From Clostridium vincentii (GTDB lineage: Bacteria; Bacillota; Clostridia; Clostridiales; Clostridiaceae): DNA of 64,000 nucleotides. Below are positions 35,657 through 43,981 of the stretch, one piece after another (positions within the stretch are counted from its first letter, which is position 1; each line of letters begins with the position of its first letter). A program made the translations under genes and the position numbers. The notes beneath the pieces are model-generated. The model ran no database searches, was not told the origin of the DNA, and saw nothing but the letters and a program-made list of their open reading frames with translations. The stretch covers positions 1-64,000 of the forward strand of contig NZ_PVXQ01000019.1 of assembly GCF_002995745.1 (NCBI RefSeq). The letters are read 5' to 3'.

Positions 35657-38188
35657 TTATATTTTCCAAATATCTTTCGCATACTCTCTTACTGTTCTAT
35701 CTGAACTAAAGAAACCAGCATTAACTGTATTTATAAAACATTTTCTAGCGAAATTCATTTCATCTTTATACTCTCTATTTAACTTCATTCTTGCATCAAA
35801 ATAACTATTTAATTCTTGCAAAATATAATATTGATCAGCTCTATGCCAATGAGTTCCGTTTAACAATGAACTGTATAATTCATTAAAACTACCTTCTTGA
35901 ATGCTCTTTTCATCATTCGCTTCTGATTCCAATTCATCATTTAATTCTACATCCATTTCATCAGTTTCTTTATCATTTAATTCTACATCCATTTTATTAG
36001 TTGCTTTATCATTTAATCCTATATTCATTTCATCAGAGGCTTCATCATCTAATTCTACATCCATTTCATCATTATTCATTCCATCATCAAAAGTACCATC
36101 TATTAATGAATCTAGTAATCTCTTTATATTTTTATCTTTTTCATATATTTCTTTTGGATTATAACTATCTTTAATTGCCTCTATATCTTCTTCTCTAGCT
36201 CCAAAAATATAATTATTTTCTTCCCCAGCTTCTCTTACTATTTCAATATTTGCGCCATCATAAGTCCCTAAAGTAACAGCTCCGTTTAGCATAAATTTCA
36301 TATTTCCGGTACCAGATGCTTCCGTTCCCGCGGTAGAAATTTGTTCCGACACATTTGCGCCTGGAATAAGCTTTTCAGCATAAGAAACATTATAGTTTTG
36401 AACAAAAACAACCTTTAACTTATCATTAGTTTCTTCATCATTATTCACAAGCTTAGCTATTTCATTAATATACTTAATAATAGCTTTTGCTCGCGCATAT
36501 CCTGGCGCTGCCTTTGCTCCAAAAATAAATGCTGTTGGAGTGAAATCCTTAATCTCATTATTTTTTATTTTATAGTAAATATCAAGAATCGATAGGGCAT
36601 TCATAAGCTGCCTTTTATATTCATGTAATCTCTTTATTTGCACATCAAATATAAAATGCTCTTCTAATTTAATTCCTTCATGCTTCTCTATAAACTTAAT
36701 TAATTGACGTTTCTTTTCTTTCTTTATTTCTATATATTCCTTTATAACATTATCATCCTCAGCATATTTTTCTATTTCTTTTAACTTTTCTAAATCCTTT
36801 ATAAAGCTATTATCACCTACAAGTTTAGTTAGTAATTTTGTAAGTTCAGGATTACAGGATGCAAGCCATCTTCTTTGAGTAATTCCATTTGTTTTATTTT
36901 GGAATTTCCCTTCATATAAGTCATACCATTCCTTCAGAGTATCTTTTTTAAGAATTTCAGTATGAATTTCAGCAACGCCATTTACATACTTAGATATATA
37001 TATAGCCATCCTAGCCATATGTACTTGATTGTTTGATATAATTTCATATTGTTCTATATCTTCTTTAGCATCTAAGGCCTTCACCTCAATAACTAATTTT
37101 TCATTAATCTTTTCAATAATTTCATATACTACTGGGGTATAATCCTTTATTAGCTTTATGTCCCATTTTTCTAACGCTTCGGCCATTACTGTATGGTTTG
37201 TATAATTGAACATTTCCCTGGCCATTTCAAATGCTTCATCAAAATTAACATTATTTTCTGAAACCATAATTCTAATAAATTCTGGAATACCTATAACAGG
37301 ATGAGTATCATTAAGTTGTATTGTATTCAATTTTACTAATTCTTTAAAATTCATTCCATGTGCTTTTTTATGCTTAATCAGTAAATCTTGTATTGAAGCA
37401 CTTGCGAAGAAATATTGTTGTCTATATCTTAAGACCTTTCCTTCATACGTGTTATCATTTGGGTATAATACTGCTGAAATATTTTCTGCTTCAGTTTTTT
37501 CTATTATTGCTTTATTATAATTGCAATTATTAAATGCTTCAAAATTAAAGTCATTTACAGCTTCACTTTGCCAAAGTCTTAACGTCCCAATATTTTTTGT
37601 TTCATATCCAATAATAGGCATGTCATACGGTACTGCTAACACTTCCATATCAGAAAATTTTACTTTAATAGTATCTTCAAATCTTCTTAAACTCCATTCA
37701 TCTCCAAAGGTTGTCCAGTTATCTGCATACTCTTTTTGAAAACCATCCTCAATTGCTTGTTTAAATAAACCATATTTATATCTGATTCCATATCCATTTA
37801 AAGGAATTTCGCACGATGCTGCACTATCTAAAAAGCAAGCTGCAAGTCTACCAAGACCTCCATTGCCAAGAGCCATATCTTCTATTTCTTCAAATTTATT
37901 TATATCAAATCCTATTTCATTTAAATCATTTTTTACTTCATCAAATATTCCCATACAGATCAGATTATTTTGAACTGCTCTTCCAACTAAAAACTCTGCT
38001 GATAAATAATAAGCATGTCTATTTTTTTGAAAATCTTTTGTCGATCTGCTCCAGTCTTCAGCTATTTGTGACATTGCGACTTTAGCTACTATATTATGGA
38101 CTTCATTCACTGAGGCATTTTTCACTTCTTTACCATAATCTCTTAAAAGATTACTTTGTATCAAATTTATTAATTTGTTCTTTTTCAT
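35657..38188 (-). CDS. glgP: Glycogen/maltodextrin phosphorylase with acidic repeat insert
   Basis: Releases glucose-1-phosphate from alpha-1,4-glucans. The 843 residues include AEFLVGRAVQNNL, the catalytic RLHEYKRQLMNAL block, and the pyridoxal-phosphate lysine in EASGTGNMKFMLNGA. Near 705-765 an acidic insert of about 60 residues with a 12-residue repeat (MDVELNDKETDE and variants) interrupts the normal continuation from LIDGTF to FNELYSSLLNG, making the protein longer than usual. The C-terminus (NAGFFSSDRTVREYAKDIW) is intact. AAAAGGAG precedes the ATG. Its start overlaps malQ by 38 bases, indicating coupling. Confidence 0.93.
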   Translation of the reverse strand: MKKNKLINLIQSNLLRDYGKEVKNASVNEVHNIVAKVAMSQIAEDWSRSTKDFQKNRHAYYLSAEFLVGRAVQNNLICMGIFDEVKNDLNEIGFDINKFEEIEDMALGNGGLGRLAACFLDSAASCEIPLNGYGIRYKYGLFKQAIEDGFQKEYADNWTTFGDEWSLRRFEDTIKVKFSDMEVLAVPYDMPIIGYETKNIGTLRLWQSEAVNDFNFEAFNNCNYNKAIIEKTEAENISAVLYPNDNTYEGKVLRYRQQYFFASASIQDLLIKHKKAHGMNFKELVKLNTIQLNDTHPVIGIPEFIRIMVSENNVNFDEAFEMAREMFNYTNHTVMAEALEKWDIKLIKDYTPVVYEIIEKINEKLVIEVKALDAKEDIEQYEIISNNQVHMARMAIYISKYVNGVAEIHTEILKKDTLKEWYDLYEGKFQNKTNGITQRRWLASCNPELTKLLTKLVGDNSFIKDLEKLKEIEKYAEDDNVIKEYIEIKKEKKRQLIKFIEKHEGIKLEEHFIFDVQIKRLHEYKRQLMNALSILDIYYKIKNNEIKDFTPTAFIFGAKAAPGYARAKAIIKYINEIAKLVNNDEETNDKLKVVFVQNYNVSYAEKLIPGANVSEQISTAGTEASGTGNMKFMLNGAVTLGTYDGANIEIVREAGEENNYIFGAREEDIEAIKDSYNPKEIYEKDKNIKRLLDSLIDGTFDDGMNNDEMDVELDDEASDEMNIGLNDKATNKMDVELNDKETDEMDVELNDELESEANDEKSIQEGSFNELYSSLLNGTHWHRADQYYILQELNSYFDARMKLNREYKDEMNFARKCFINTVNAGFFSSDRTVREYAKDIWKI
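35937..36080 (-). repeat. Four 36-bp tandem repeats inside glgP
   Basis: Units at 35937-35972, 35973-36008, 36009-36044 and 36045-36080, each beginning TCAT on the plus strand and sharing TAATTCTACATCCATT (two units diverged). In frame they encode the acidic 12-residue repeat of the phosphorylase. They are directly adjacent without spacers, so this is not a CRISPR array. Confidence 0.85.
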
Positions 38189-39677
38189 TCAAACCACTCC
38201 TTTTAGTATACCTTCTATATGTTTCATTTATATCTTTAAGCTTATTTGCTAATTCATCTGACATATCATATTTGTTCATTCTCCATTTCCAATTAGTTCC
38301 TATTGTCGATGGAAGATTTATTCTAGCTTCTTCTCCTGAATTTAAAACATCTTGCATTTGTATTATTGCCGTATCTGCCACACTTGATATTGCAGACTTT
38401 ATAAACGTCCAATTATCATCTTTATTCTTCATTCCAGTATATTTTTTGCAAAATTCTTTTTCCTCTTTACTAAGAGCGCTAAACCAGCCTTTTATGGTAT
38501 CGTTATCATGAGTGCCTGTATAAACCACTGTATTTTTATCATAATTATGAGGTAAATATTCACTATCACCCTTCGGATCAAAAGCGAATTGCATTACTTT
38601 CATCCCTGAATAATTACACTTATTTAGTAATTCTCTTACTTCCTTAGTTATATATCCTAAATCTTCAGCTATTACATCTATTTCTCCAAGTTCTTTTTTA
38701 ATAGCATCAAAAACCTCTATCCCCGGCCCCTTTTCCCATTGTCCATTTACTGCTGTTTTATCTCCATAGGGAATAGTCCAGTAGCTTTCAAATCCTCTAA
38801 AATGATCTATTCTTATTACATCAAATAGCTCCAATGAAGCTTTCACCCTCTTAATCCACCAGTTATATCCTTCCTTATTTAGTTGTTTCCAATTATAAAT
38901 TGGATTTCCCCAAAGTTGTCCAGTTGCTGAAAATAAGTCTGGAGGACATCCTGAAACCTTTTTAGGAAACAATTCATCATCTAACATAAATAGTCTTGTG
39001 TTTGCCCATATGTCGGAGCTATCTTCTGCCACATATATTGGTATGTCGCCAATTATCTTAACGCCTTTTTTATTAGCATAATTTTTTAATTCTATCCATT
39101 GTTTATAAAAAAGGAATTGAAGAAAAACATGAAATTCAATTTCTTCTTTTAGCAAGTCCGAATATTTCTTCATAGCTTCTGGCTTTCTGAATTTTATATC
39201 CTTGTCCCAATTATTCCATGATACTCCATTGTTATAATCTTTAATTGCCATAAATAAAGCATAATCAAAAATCCAATATTTATTTAAATCTTTAAATTCC
39301 TTTAATTTTTTTTCATAACTTTCATTTTTATTCTTAAAGGCTATTTTCAATACTTTATATCTACTCTCATACATTATCCCATAATCTATATTATTTTCAT
39401 CATTACCAAAATTAAATTTCTCTATTTGTGACTTCTCCAAAAGCCCCCCTTCTGAAAGTACTTCTAAATCAATAAAATAAGGATTACCTGCAAAAGTAGA
39501 AAATGATTGATAAGGTGAATCTCCATAACTTGTAGGACCTATAGGAAGTATCTGCCAAAATGTCTCTTTTGCTTTTTCGAGAAAATCCACAAATTTATAT
39601 GCCTCTTTACCAAATGTACCTATACCATAGTTAGAAGGTAATGAAAATATAGGTAAAATTATTCCACTTTTTCTCAT
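38151..39677 (-). CDS. malQ: 4-alpha-glucanotransferase (amylomaltase, GH77)
   Basis: Transfers maltodextrin segments between chains, releasing glucose and giving longer substrates for the phosphorylase. The 508 residues show GH77 motifs: PIGPTSYGDSPYQSFS, GDIPIYVAEDSSDIWAN, the nucleophile region DVIRIDHFRGFESYW, the acid/base Glu in VIAEDLGY and TGTHDNDT. AGAGGTGA precedes the ATG. It is first in a minus-strand operon of seven genes running to the MsmX-type ATPase. A promoter lies 75 bases upstream. Confidence 0.95.
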   Translation of the reverse strand: MRKSGIILPIFSLPSNYGIGTFGKEAYKFVDFLEKAKETFWQILPIGPTSYGDSPYQSFSTFAGNPYFIDLEVLSEGGLLEKSQIEKFNFGNDENNIDYGIMYESRYKVLKIAFKNKNESYEKKLKEFKDLNKYWIFDYALFMAIKDYNNGVSWNNWDKDIKFRKPEAMKKYSDLLKEEIEFHVFLQFLFYKQWIELKNYANKKGVKIIGDIPIYVAEDSSDIWANTRLFMLDDELFPKKVSGCPPDLFSATGQLWGNPIYNWKQLNKEGYNWWIKRVKASLELFDVIRIDHFRGFESYWTIPYGDKTAVNGQWEKGPGIEVFDAIKKELGEIDVIAEDLGYITKEVRELLNKCNYSGMKVMQFAFDPKGDSEYLPHNYDKNTVVYTGTHDNDTIKGWFSALSKEEKEFCKKYTGMKNKDDNWTFIKSAISSVADTAIIQMQDVLNSGEEARINLPSTIGTNWKWRMNKYDMSDELANKLKDINETYRRYTKRSGLNEKEQINKFDTK

Positions 39678-39751
39678 GATTCACCTCTTTCTTCGTGCAT
39701 ATCTAATAGAATTTAAAATACTCAAGAAATATACCATTTCTTTGTAATTTC

Positions 39752-39780
39752 AGTATATCAGTGCCTTATATCTCAGTCAA
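39752..39780 (-). promoter_or_regulatory. Predicted sigma-A promoter of the malQ operon
   Basis: On the minus strand TTGACT (39780-39775), a 17-base spacer and TATACT (39757-39752). Strong match, about 75 bases ahead of malQ. Confidence 0.75.
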
Positions 39781-39801
39781 CGAAATAGCGGCTTTTTGAG
39801 T

Positions 39802-39862
39802 GTGTAAAAAACTACTGGTTAAACCTTATCTAAACCACTGTTTTACCCATACAATTTTACAC
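39802..39862. promoter_or_regulatory. Candidate operator between malQ and debranching enzyme genes
   Basis: An 8-bp perfect inverted repeat GTGTAAAA (39802-39809) and TTTTACAC (39855-39862), 53 bases start to start, flanks two TAAACC copies (39820 and 39831). It lies between the two divergent promoters. A similar pair occurs at 46231-46292. Confidence 0.5.
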
Positions 39863-39975
39863 TTTTCATGATTTTAAGCTGTTTTTGATATATGAAATTT
39901 CTTACACCCCTGATTTGACTTGTTTTCAAAGCCTTTATTTAAAAGCGCAATAATCCTCTCCTAGCCCCTACTTTA

Positions 39976-40004
39976 TTGACATAACATTCTCTGTTTGGTA
40001 AACT
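39976..40004 (+). promoter_or_regulatory. Predicted sigma-A promoter of the debranching enzyme gene
   Basis: Consensus TTGACA (39976-39981), 17-base spacer and TAAACT (39999-40004), 33 bases before the ATG. Confidence 0.7.
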
Positions 40005-40037
40005 CAACTCAAATTTATACTGAAAGAGGGATGTAAA

Positions 40038-41990
40038 ATGAAATTCATTTACGGCAAAAATGACTTTAAAACATTTGAAAGAGGTAATGAATATACATAT
40101 CTATTATCAAATGCTTTAGGTGGCTTTTCAAGTACAACTATAATTAACTCATTAACTAGAAACGACCATTCTTTATTTATGGCATGTACAAAGGATTCTA
40201 CTAATCGTAAAAATATAATAAGTAAAGTTGATGAAATTCTTCACATTGGAGCTGAGGAGATAAATCTAAGTTCGCAACAATATGTTTGTTATACTAAGAA
40301 TAAGGAAGGATTTACACACCTTCATTCCTTTTCTCAAGAATACTTACCTGAGTGGAATTACTTCTATAATGGTGTAGAAATAAAAAAAACCATTGTTTAT
40401 GAACATGGTAAAAATACTTTAGGAATAAAGTATTCTATTGTAAATAATAGTTCTCATAATGTTAAATTAGAAATCATCCCAGTGTTTCAATTTGCAAACA
40501 GAGGAGAAGTTTTATCTGAACCTCACAATTTCACTCTAGACGGTGATAGTATTTCTGATAACAATATAACTTTAAATATCCATTCTAACTATACTGAAAA
40601 ATCAGAAAAAGATGTTATCTTTGAAAATGATTACTATTTTGCTTATGATGCTGTTGATGGACGAACTTCAGTAGGCTCTGGGACAACCTTTCTTTCATAT
40701 TTCTATAACTGTTCCATTAAGGAAGAAAAAGAATATGAGCTTATATTCACCTTAGAAAATGAAAATATTAAAGATATAGATACTTTAATTAACAATGAAA
40801 TATCTCGTCAAAAGAATTTAATAAAACAAGCTGGTTATACTGATGAACTTGCTCAATCCCTAGTTAGAGCTAGTGATCAGTTTATTATTACTCGCACATC
40901 TACTAATTCTAAAACCATTTTAGCAGGTTATCCTTGGTTTGAAGATTGGGGTCGTGATACTATGTTTGCTGTTCTTGGCAGCTGCATCGGAACAAAAAGA
41001 TATGATGATGCTAAAAATATATTCAGGACGTTTATTAAGTACTTAGATAAAGGCTTAATGCCAAATATTTTTCCTGAAGGGATTATAAAACCTCTATATA
41101 ATACTGCTGATGCTTCCTTACTATACGTTTATGCTCTTTATGAATATTACCTAGCTAGTGGAGATATATCTTTTGTTGAAACTGAAGGTTTTACTCCTGT
41201 ACTTGAAATTATAAAATGGTACAAAAAGGGGACTGATTTTAATATATATATGGATAAAGACTCCTTAATCCATGCAGGTGAAGGATTACATCAAGTTACT
41301 TGGATGGATGTAAGATTTGGTGAAATATTACCAACTGCCAGACATGGTAAACCCGTAGAAATAAATGCCTTCTGGTATAATGCACTTAAAATTGCATCCT
41401 TCTTTGGCGAAAAATTTAATATAGATATTACTGAATTTGATTCTTTAAGTGAGAAAGTTAAAATATCATTTCAAGAGAAGTTCTGGAACAAAAAAGAAAA
41501 TTGTCTTAAAGATGTAGTTTCAGGAAATAGCTATGACTATCAAGTAAGATCAAATCAAATTTGGGCTGTTATGGTTCCCTTTACGCCTTTAACTAAGGAA
41601 ATGTCTATTCTAGTTGTAGATAAAGTATATCGAGAATTATATACCCCTTATGGTCTTAGGACGCTTAGTAAAAATGATAAACAATTCTGCCCTGAATATG
41701 GTGGAAGTCTTTTCAAACGCGATATGTCTTATCATCAAGGTACAGTTTGGCCATTCCCCTTAGGCGGCTACTTTATTTCGTATTTAAAGGTTAATAACTA
41801 CTCAGAATCTTCTAAACTAAAAGTTAGACAAAAGCTAGAATGTTTTGAATCCTGTTTAAGAGAAGGTTGTGTTGGTCAAATCTCAGAAATTTATGATGGT
41901 CTAACCCCTAATGAATCAAGAGGATGTTTTGCCCAAGCTTGGAGCGTTTCAGAAATACTAAGAGTATTTCAGCAATTAGAAAAAGCTTAG
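40038..41990 (+). CDS. Glycogen debranching enzyme (amylo-alpha-1,6-glucosidase family)
   Basis: Cuts alpha-1,6 branch points of glycogen or branched maltodextrins. The N-terminal part (about 10-255) is the GDE_N beta-domain (NEYTYLLSNALGGFSSTTI). The C-terminal part (about 275-645) is a GH133-type alpha/alpha-barrel with the hallmark GYPWFEDWGRDTMFAVLG, MPNIFPEG, DASLLYVYALYEYY and YHQGTVWPFPLGGY. The 650 residues are the normal length for the bacterial form. GAGGG precedes the ATG. It is divergent from the malQ operon and ends at a strong shared terminator. Confidence 0.92.
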   Translation: MKFIYGKNDFKTFERGNEYTYLLSNALGGFSSTTIINSLTRNDHSLFMACTKDSTNRKNIISKVDEILHIGAEEINLSSQQYVCYTKNKEGFTHLHSFSQEYLPEWNYFYNGVEIKKTIVYEHGKNTLGIKYSIVNNSSHNVKLEIIPVFQFANRGEVLSEPHNFTLDGDSISDNNITLNIHSNYTEKSEKDVIFENDYYFAYDAVDGRTSVGSGTTFLSYFYNCSIKEEKEYELIFTLENENIKDIDTLINNEISRQKNLIKQAGYTDELAQSLVRASDQFIITRTSTNSKTILAGYPWFEDWGRDTMFAVLGSCIGTKRYDDAKNIFRTFIKYLDKGLMPNIFPEGIIKPLYNTADASLLYVYALYEYYLASGDISFVETEGFTPVLEIIKWYKKGTDFNIYMDKDSLIHAGEGLHQVTWMDVRFGEILPTARHGKPVEINAFWYNALKIASFFGEKFNIDITEFDSLSEKVKISFQEKFWNKKENCLKDVVSGNSYDYQVRSNQIWAVMVPFTPLTKEMSILVVDKVYRELYTPYGLRTLSKNDKQFCPEYGGSLFKRDMSYHQGTVWPFPLGGYFISYLKVNNYSESSKLKVRQKLECFESCLREGCVGQISEIYDGLTPNESRGCFAQAWSVSEILRVFQQLEKA

Positions 41991-41998
41991 AATAAATA

Positions 41999-42039
41999 AA
42001 AGGCTAAAATAAACTTATTAACAGTTTATTTTAGCCTTT
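41999..42039. terminator. Bidirectional terminator after the debranching enzyme gene
   Basis: Sixteen-bp perfect stem AAAGGCTAAAATAAAC (41999-42014) with GTTTATTTTAGCCTTT (42024-42039). It lies between convergent genes. Confidence 0.9.
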
Positions 42040-42066
42040 ATCTTTTGAGATACCTAATATCAATAA

Positions 42067-43881
42067 TTATTTCATTACTGCAACTAATGTAGATGATCCT
42101 TCAACATTTATAACATAGCCTTTAATAGTTCTGATTTTATCTATTCCTGCTCTATTTTTATCTACTAGTACTTCCCACATACTATTAGATTTAAAATCTA
42201 GTCCAACACTATTTTCATTTCCATTATGGATAACAAGTATATCCTTACCACCTAAATTATCTTTAATTAAATATGCTACGCAATTTTTAGGCGCATTTAT
42301 AAAACTCAAATGTTCTATTATTTCTTTAGCTGTCCTCATTCTAAATTCGGGGTGCTGCTTTCTAAGTTCTATAAGACCTTTAACATATTCTACAGTATCT
42401 ATATTATCCATTTTCCTAGTCCAATCCATTTTATTGATGCTATCACTTGCATTATATGAATTTTCAATTCCACATTTAGTTCTTAAGAACTCTTGTCCTG
42501 CATGAATAAAAGGTATTCCTTGAGATAATAAAATAATACTTGTTCCTAATCTATGCATATATTTTATTTTTTCCTCATCCTTGATTGTAAGGTTTAATTT
42601 ATCATATAGGGTGTGGTTATCATGACATTCAATATAGTTTACTACTTGGTTTGGATCCACTTCTCCCCATGTATTAATTTCTTCTGAGTAATATATTCCC
42701 CCTACTATAGCCTTCTTAACTTCCAATTCCTTATTTTCTTCAAAACTTAAAAACCCTCTTGCATCATTTGAAAAAGAATCTCCCCGTAATCCATCCCTAA
42801 TACTATCATTAAAGAAAGCAATATTTTTAAGCTTATTTGCATTTACCTGGATAGCTTTTTTATCATAAGATAAAATATCTCCTAAGTCCCAACCTTCGCC
42901 TAAAACAATTATTGATGGGTTTATTTTATTAAGTTCTTCCTTAACTTCCTTCATAGTATCAATATCAATAAGCCCCATTAAATCAAATCTAAACCCATCT
43001 AACTTATATTCCTTAGCCCAATACTTTACAGAATCAACAATAAATTTCCTAGCCATAGCATTTTCTGTAGCAATTACATTTCCACACATGCTCTCATTTG
43101 ATAACTCTCCATTTTTATCATATCTGAAAAAATATCCTGGCATTAAATTATGAAACCCAGATTTTTCTACATCATATATATGGTTATATACCACATCCAT
43201 TATAACTCCTAGTCCATTCTCATGAATAACTTTTATTGCCATTTTGAGTTCTTTAATCCTACTAATCGGACTATATGGATTAGTAGAATAACTTCCTTCT
43301 GGTGTATTGTAATTTGCAGGATCATATCCCCAATTATAATTTGTATTATTTATTACAGTTTCATCTACACTAGCGAAATCATATATAGGCAAAAGTTGAA
43401 CATGAGTTATACCTAAATCTTTCATATGATTTAGACCTGTTTTTGTTCTACCTGGTCCCCTTGTGTTTTCTTCAACTAACCCCAAATACTTTCCCTTACT
43501 CTTTATCCCAGAATTTTCATCACTTGATATATCTCGAATATTAACCTCATATATAACTGCATCTATAGAATTTTTTATAGTAGGTCTGCTATGAAACTGC
43601 CAATTTTCAGGATTAGTTTTCTCCATATTTACTATGGCACCCTTTTCACCATTTACTGAAAGTGCCCTAGCATAGGGATCTACAGATTCTTTTGTAACAT
43701 TATTTATAGAGGATAGGAATGTATAATACTTTCCTTCTACCTCTTCTTTTAAAAATATTTCCCAAACTCCTCTATCTCTTTTTTGCATACTATATTTAAT
43801 TTTATCTTCTTTATTATAATCTTCATAAATGCATAAACTAATATTATCCGCAAGTGGTGACCATACTTTAAAAATATTCAT
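42067..43881 (-). CDS. pulA: Type I pullulanase (GH13), intracellular
   Basis: Hydrolyses alpha-1,6 links in maltodextrins. After a CBM48-like N-terminal domain (FKVWSPLADNISL), it has the pullulanase motif YNWGYDPANYN and GH13 regions DVVYNHIYD, FRFDLMG (nucleophile Asp), VLGEGW (acid Glu) and IECHDNHTLYDK. No signal peptide is present. The first ATG gives 604 residues, but the same frame continues upstream through YKKEDLGYTFENN, a normal pullulanase segment, to AAAGGAG at 43964-43970. The real start is therefore probably a non-ATG codon such as ATT at 43953, adding 24 residues. It follows the GH31 gene on the same strand. Confidence 0.92.
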   Translation of the reverse strand: MNIFKVWSPLADNISLCIYEDYNKEDKIKYSMQKRDRGVWEIFLKEEVEGKYYTFLSSINNVTKESVDPYARALSVNGEKGAIVNMEKTNPENWQFHSRPTIKNSIDAVIYEVNIRDISSDENSGIKSKGKYLGLVEENTRGPGRTKTGLNHMKDLGITHVQLLPIYDFASVDETVINNTNYNWGYDPANYNTPEGSYSTNPYSPISRIKELKMAIKVIHENGLGVIMDVVYNHIYDVEKSGFHNLMPGYFFRYDKNGELSNESMCGNVIATENAMARKFIVDSVKYWAKEYKLDGFRFDLMGLIDIDTMKEVKEELNKINPSIIVLGEGWDLGDILSYDKKAIQVNANKLKNIAFFNDSIRDGLRGDSFSNDARGFLSFEENKELEVKKAIVGGIYYSEEINTWGEVDPNQVVNYIECHDNHTLYDKLNLTIKDEEKIKYMHRLGTSIILLSQGIPFIHAGQEFLRTKCGIENSYNASDSINKMDWTRKMDNIDTVEYVKGLIELRKQHPEFRMRTAKEIIEHLSFINAPKNCVAYLIKDNLGGKDILVIHNGNENSVGLDFKSNSMWEVLVDKNRAGIDKIRTIKGYVINVEGSSTLVAVMK

Positions 43882-43981
43882 GTTATTTTCAAATGTATAA
43901 CCTAAATCCTCTTTTTTATAGCAATTCAGATTATCAATTTCATTTAATTTAATGCTAATCAGACTCCTTTGTTTTACAATA

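Noticed and set aside
35937..36080. Evenly spaced 36-bp repeats resembling CRISPR
   Set aside because: Units are contiguous with no spacers and lie in frame inside the phosphorylase gene; no cas genes.
35901..36164. Plus-strand Ser-rich frame of 87 codons
   Set aside because: Antisense translation of the acidic phosphorylase repeats; no ribosome site.
39678..40037. CcpA cre site in the maltodextrin promoter region
   Set aside because: No palindromic cre-like match was found by eye; only the TTTTACAC-type pair and TAAACC repeats.
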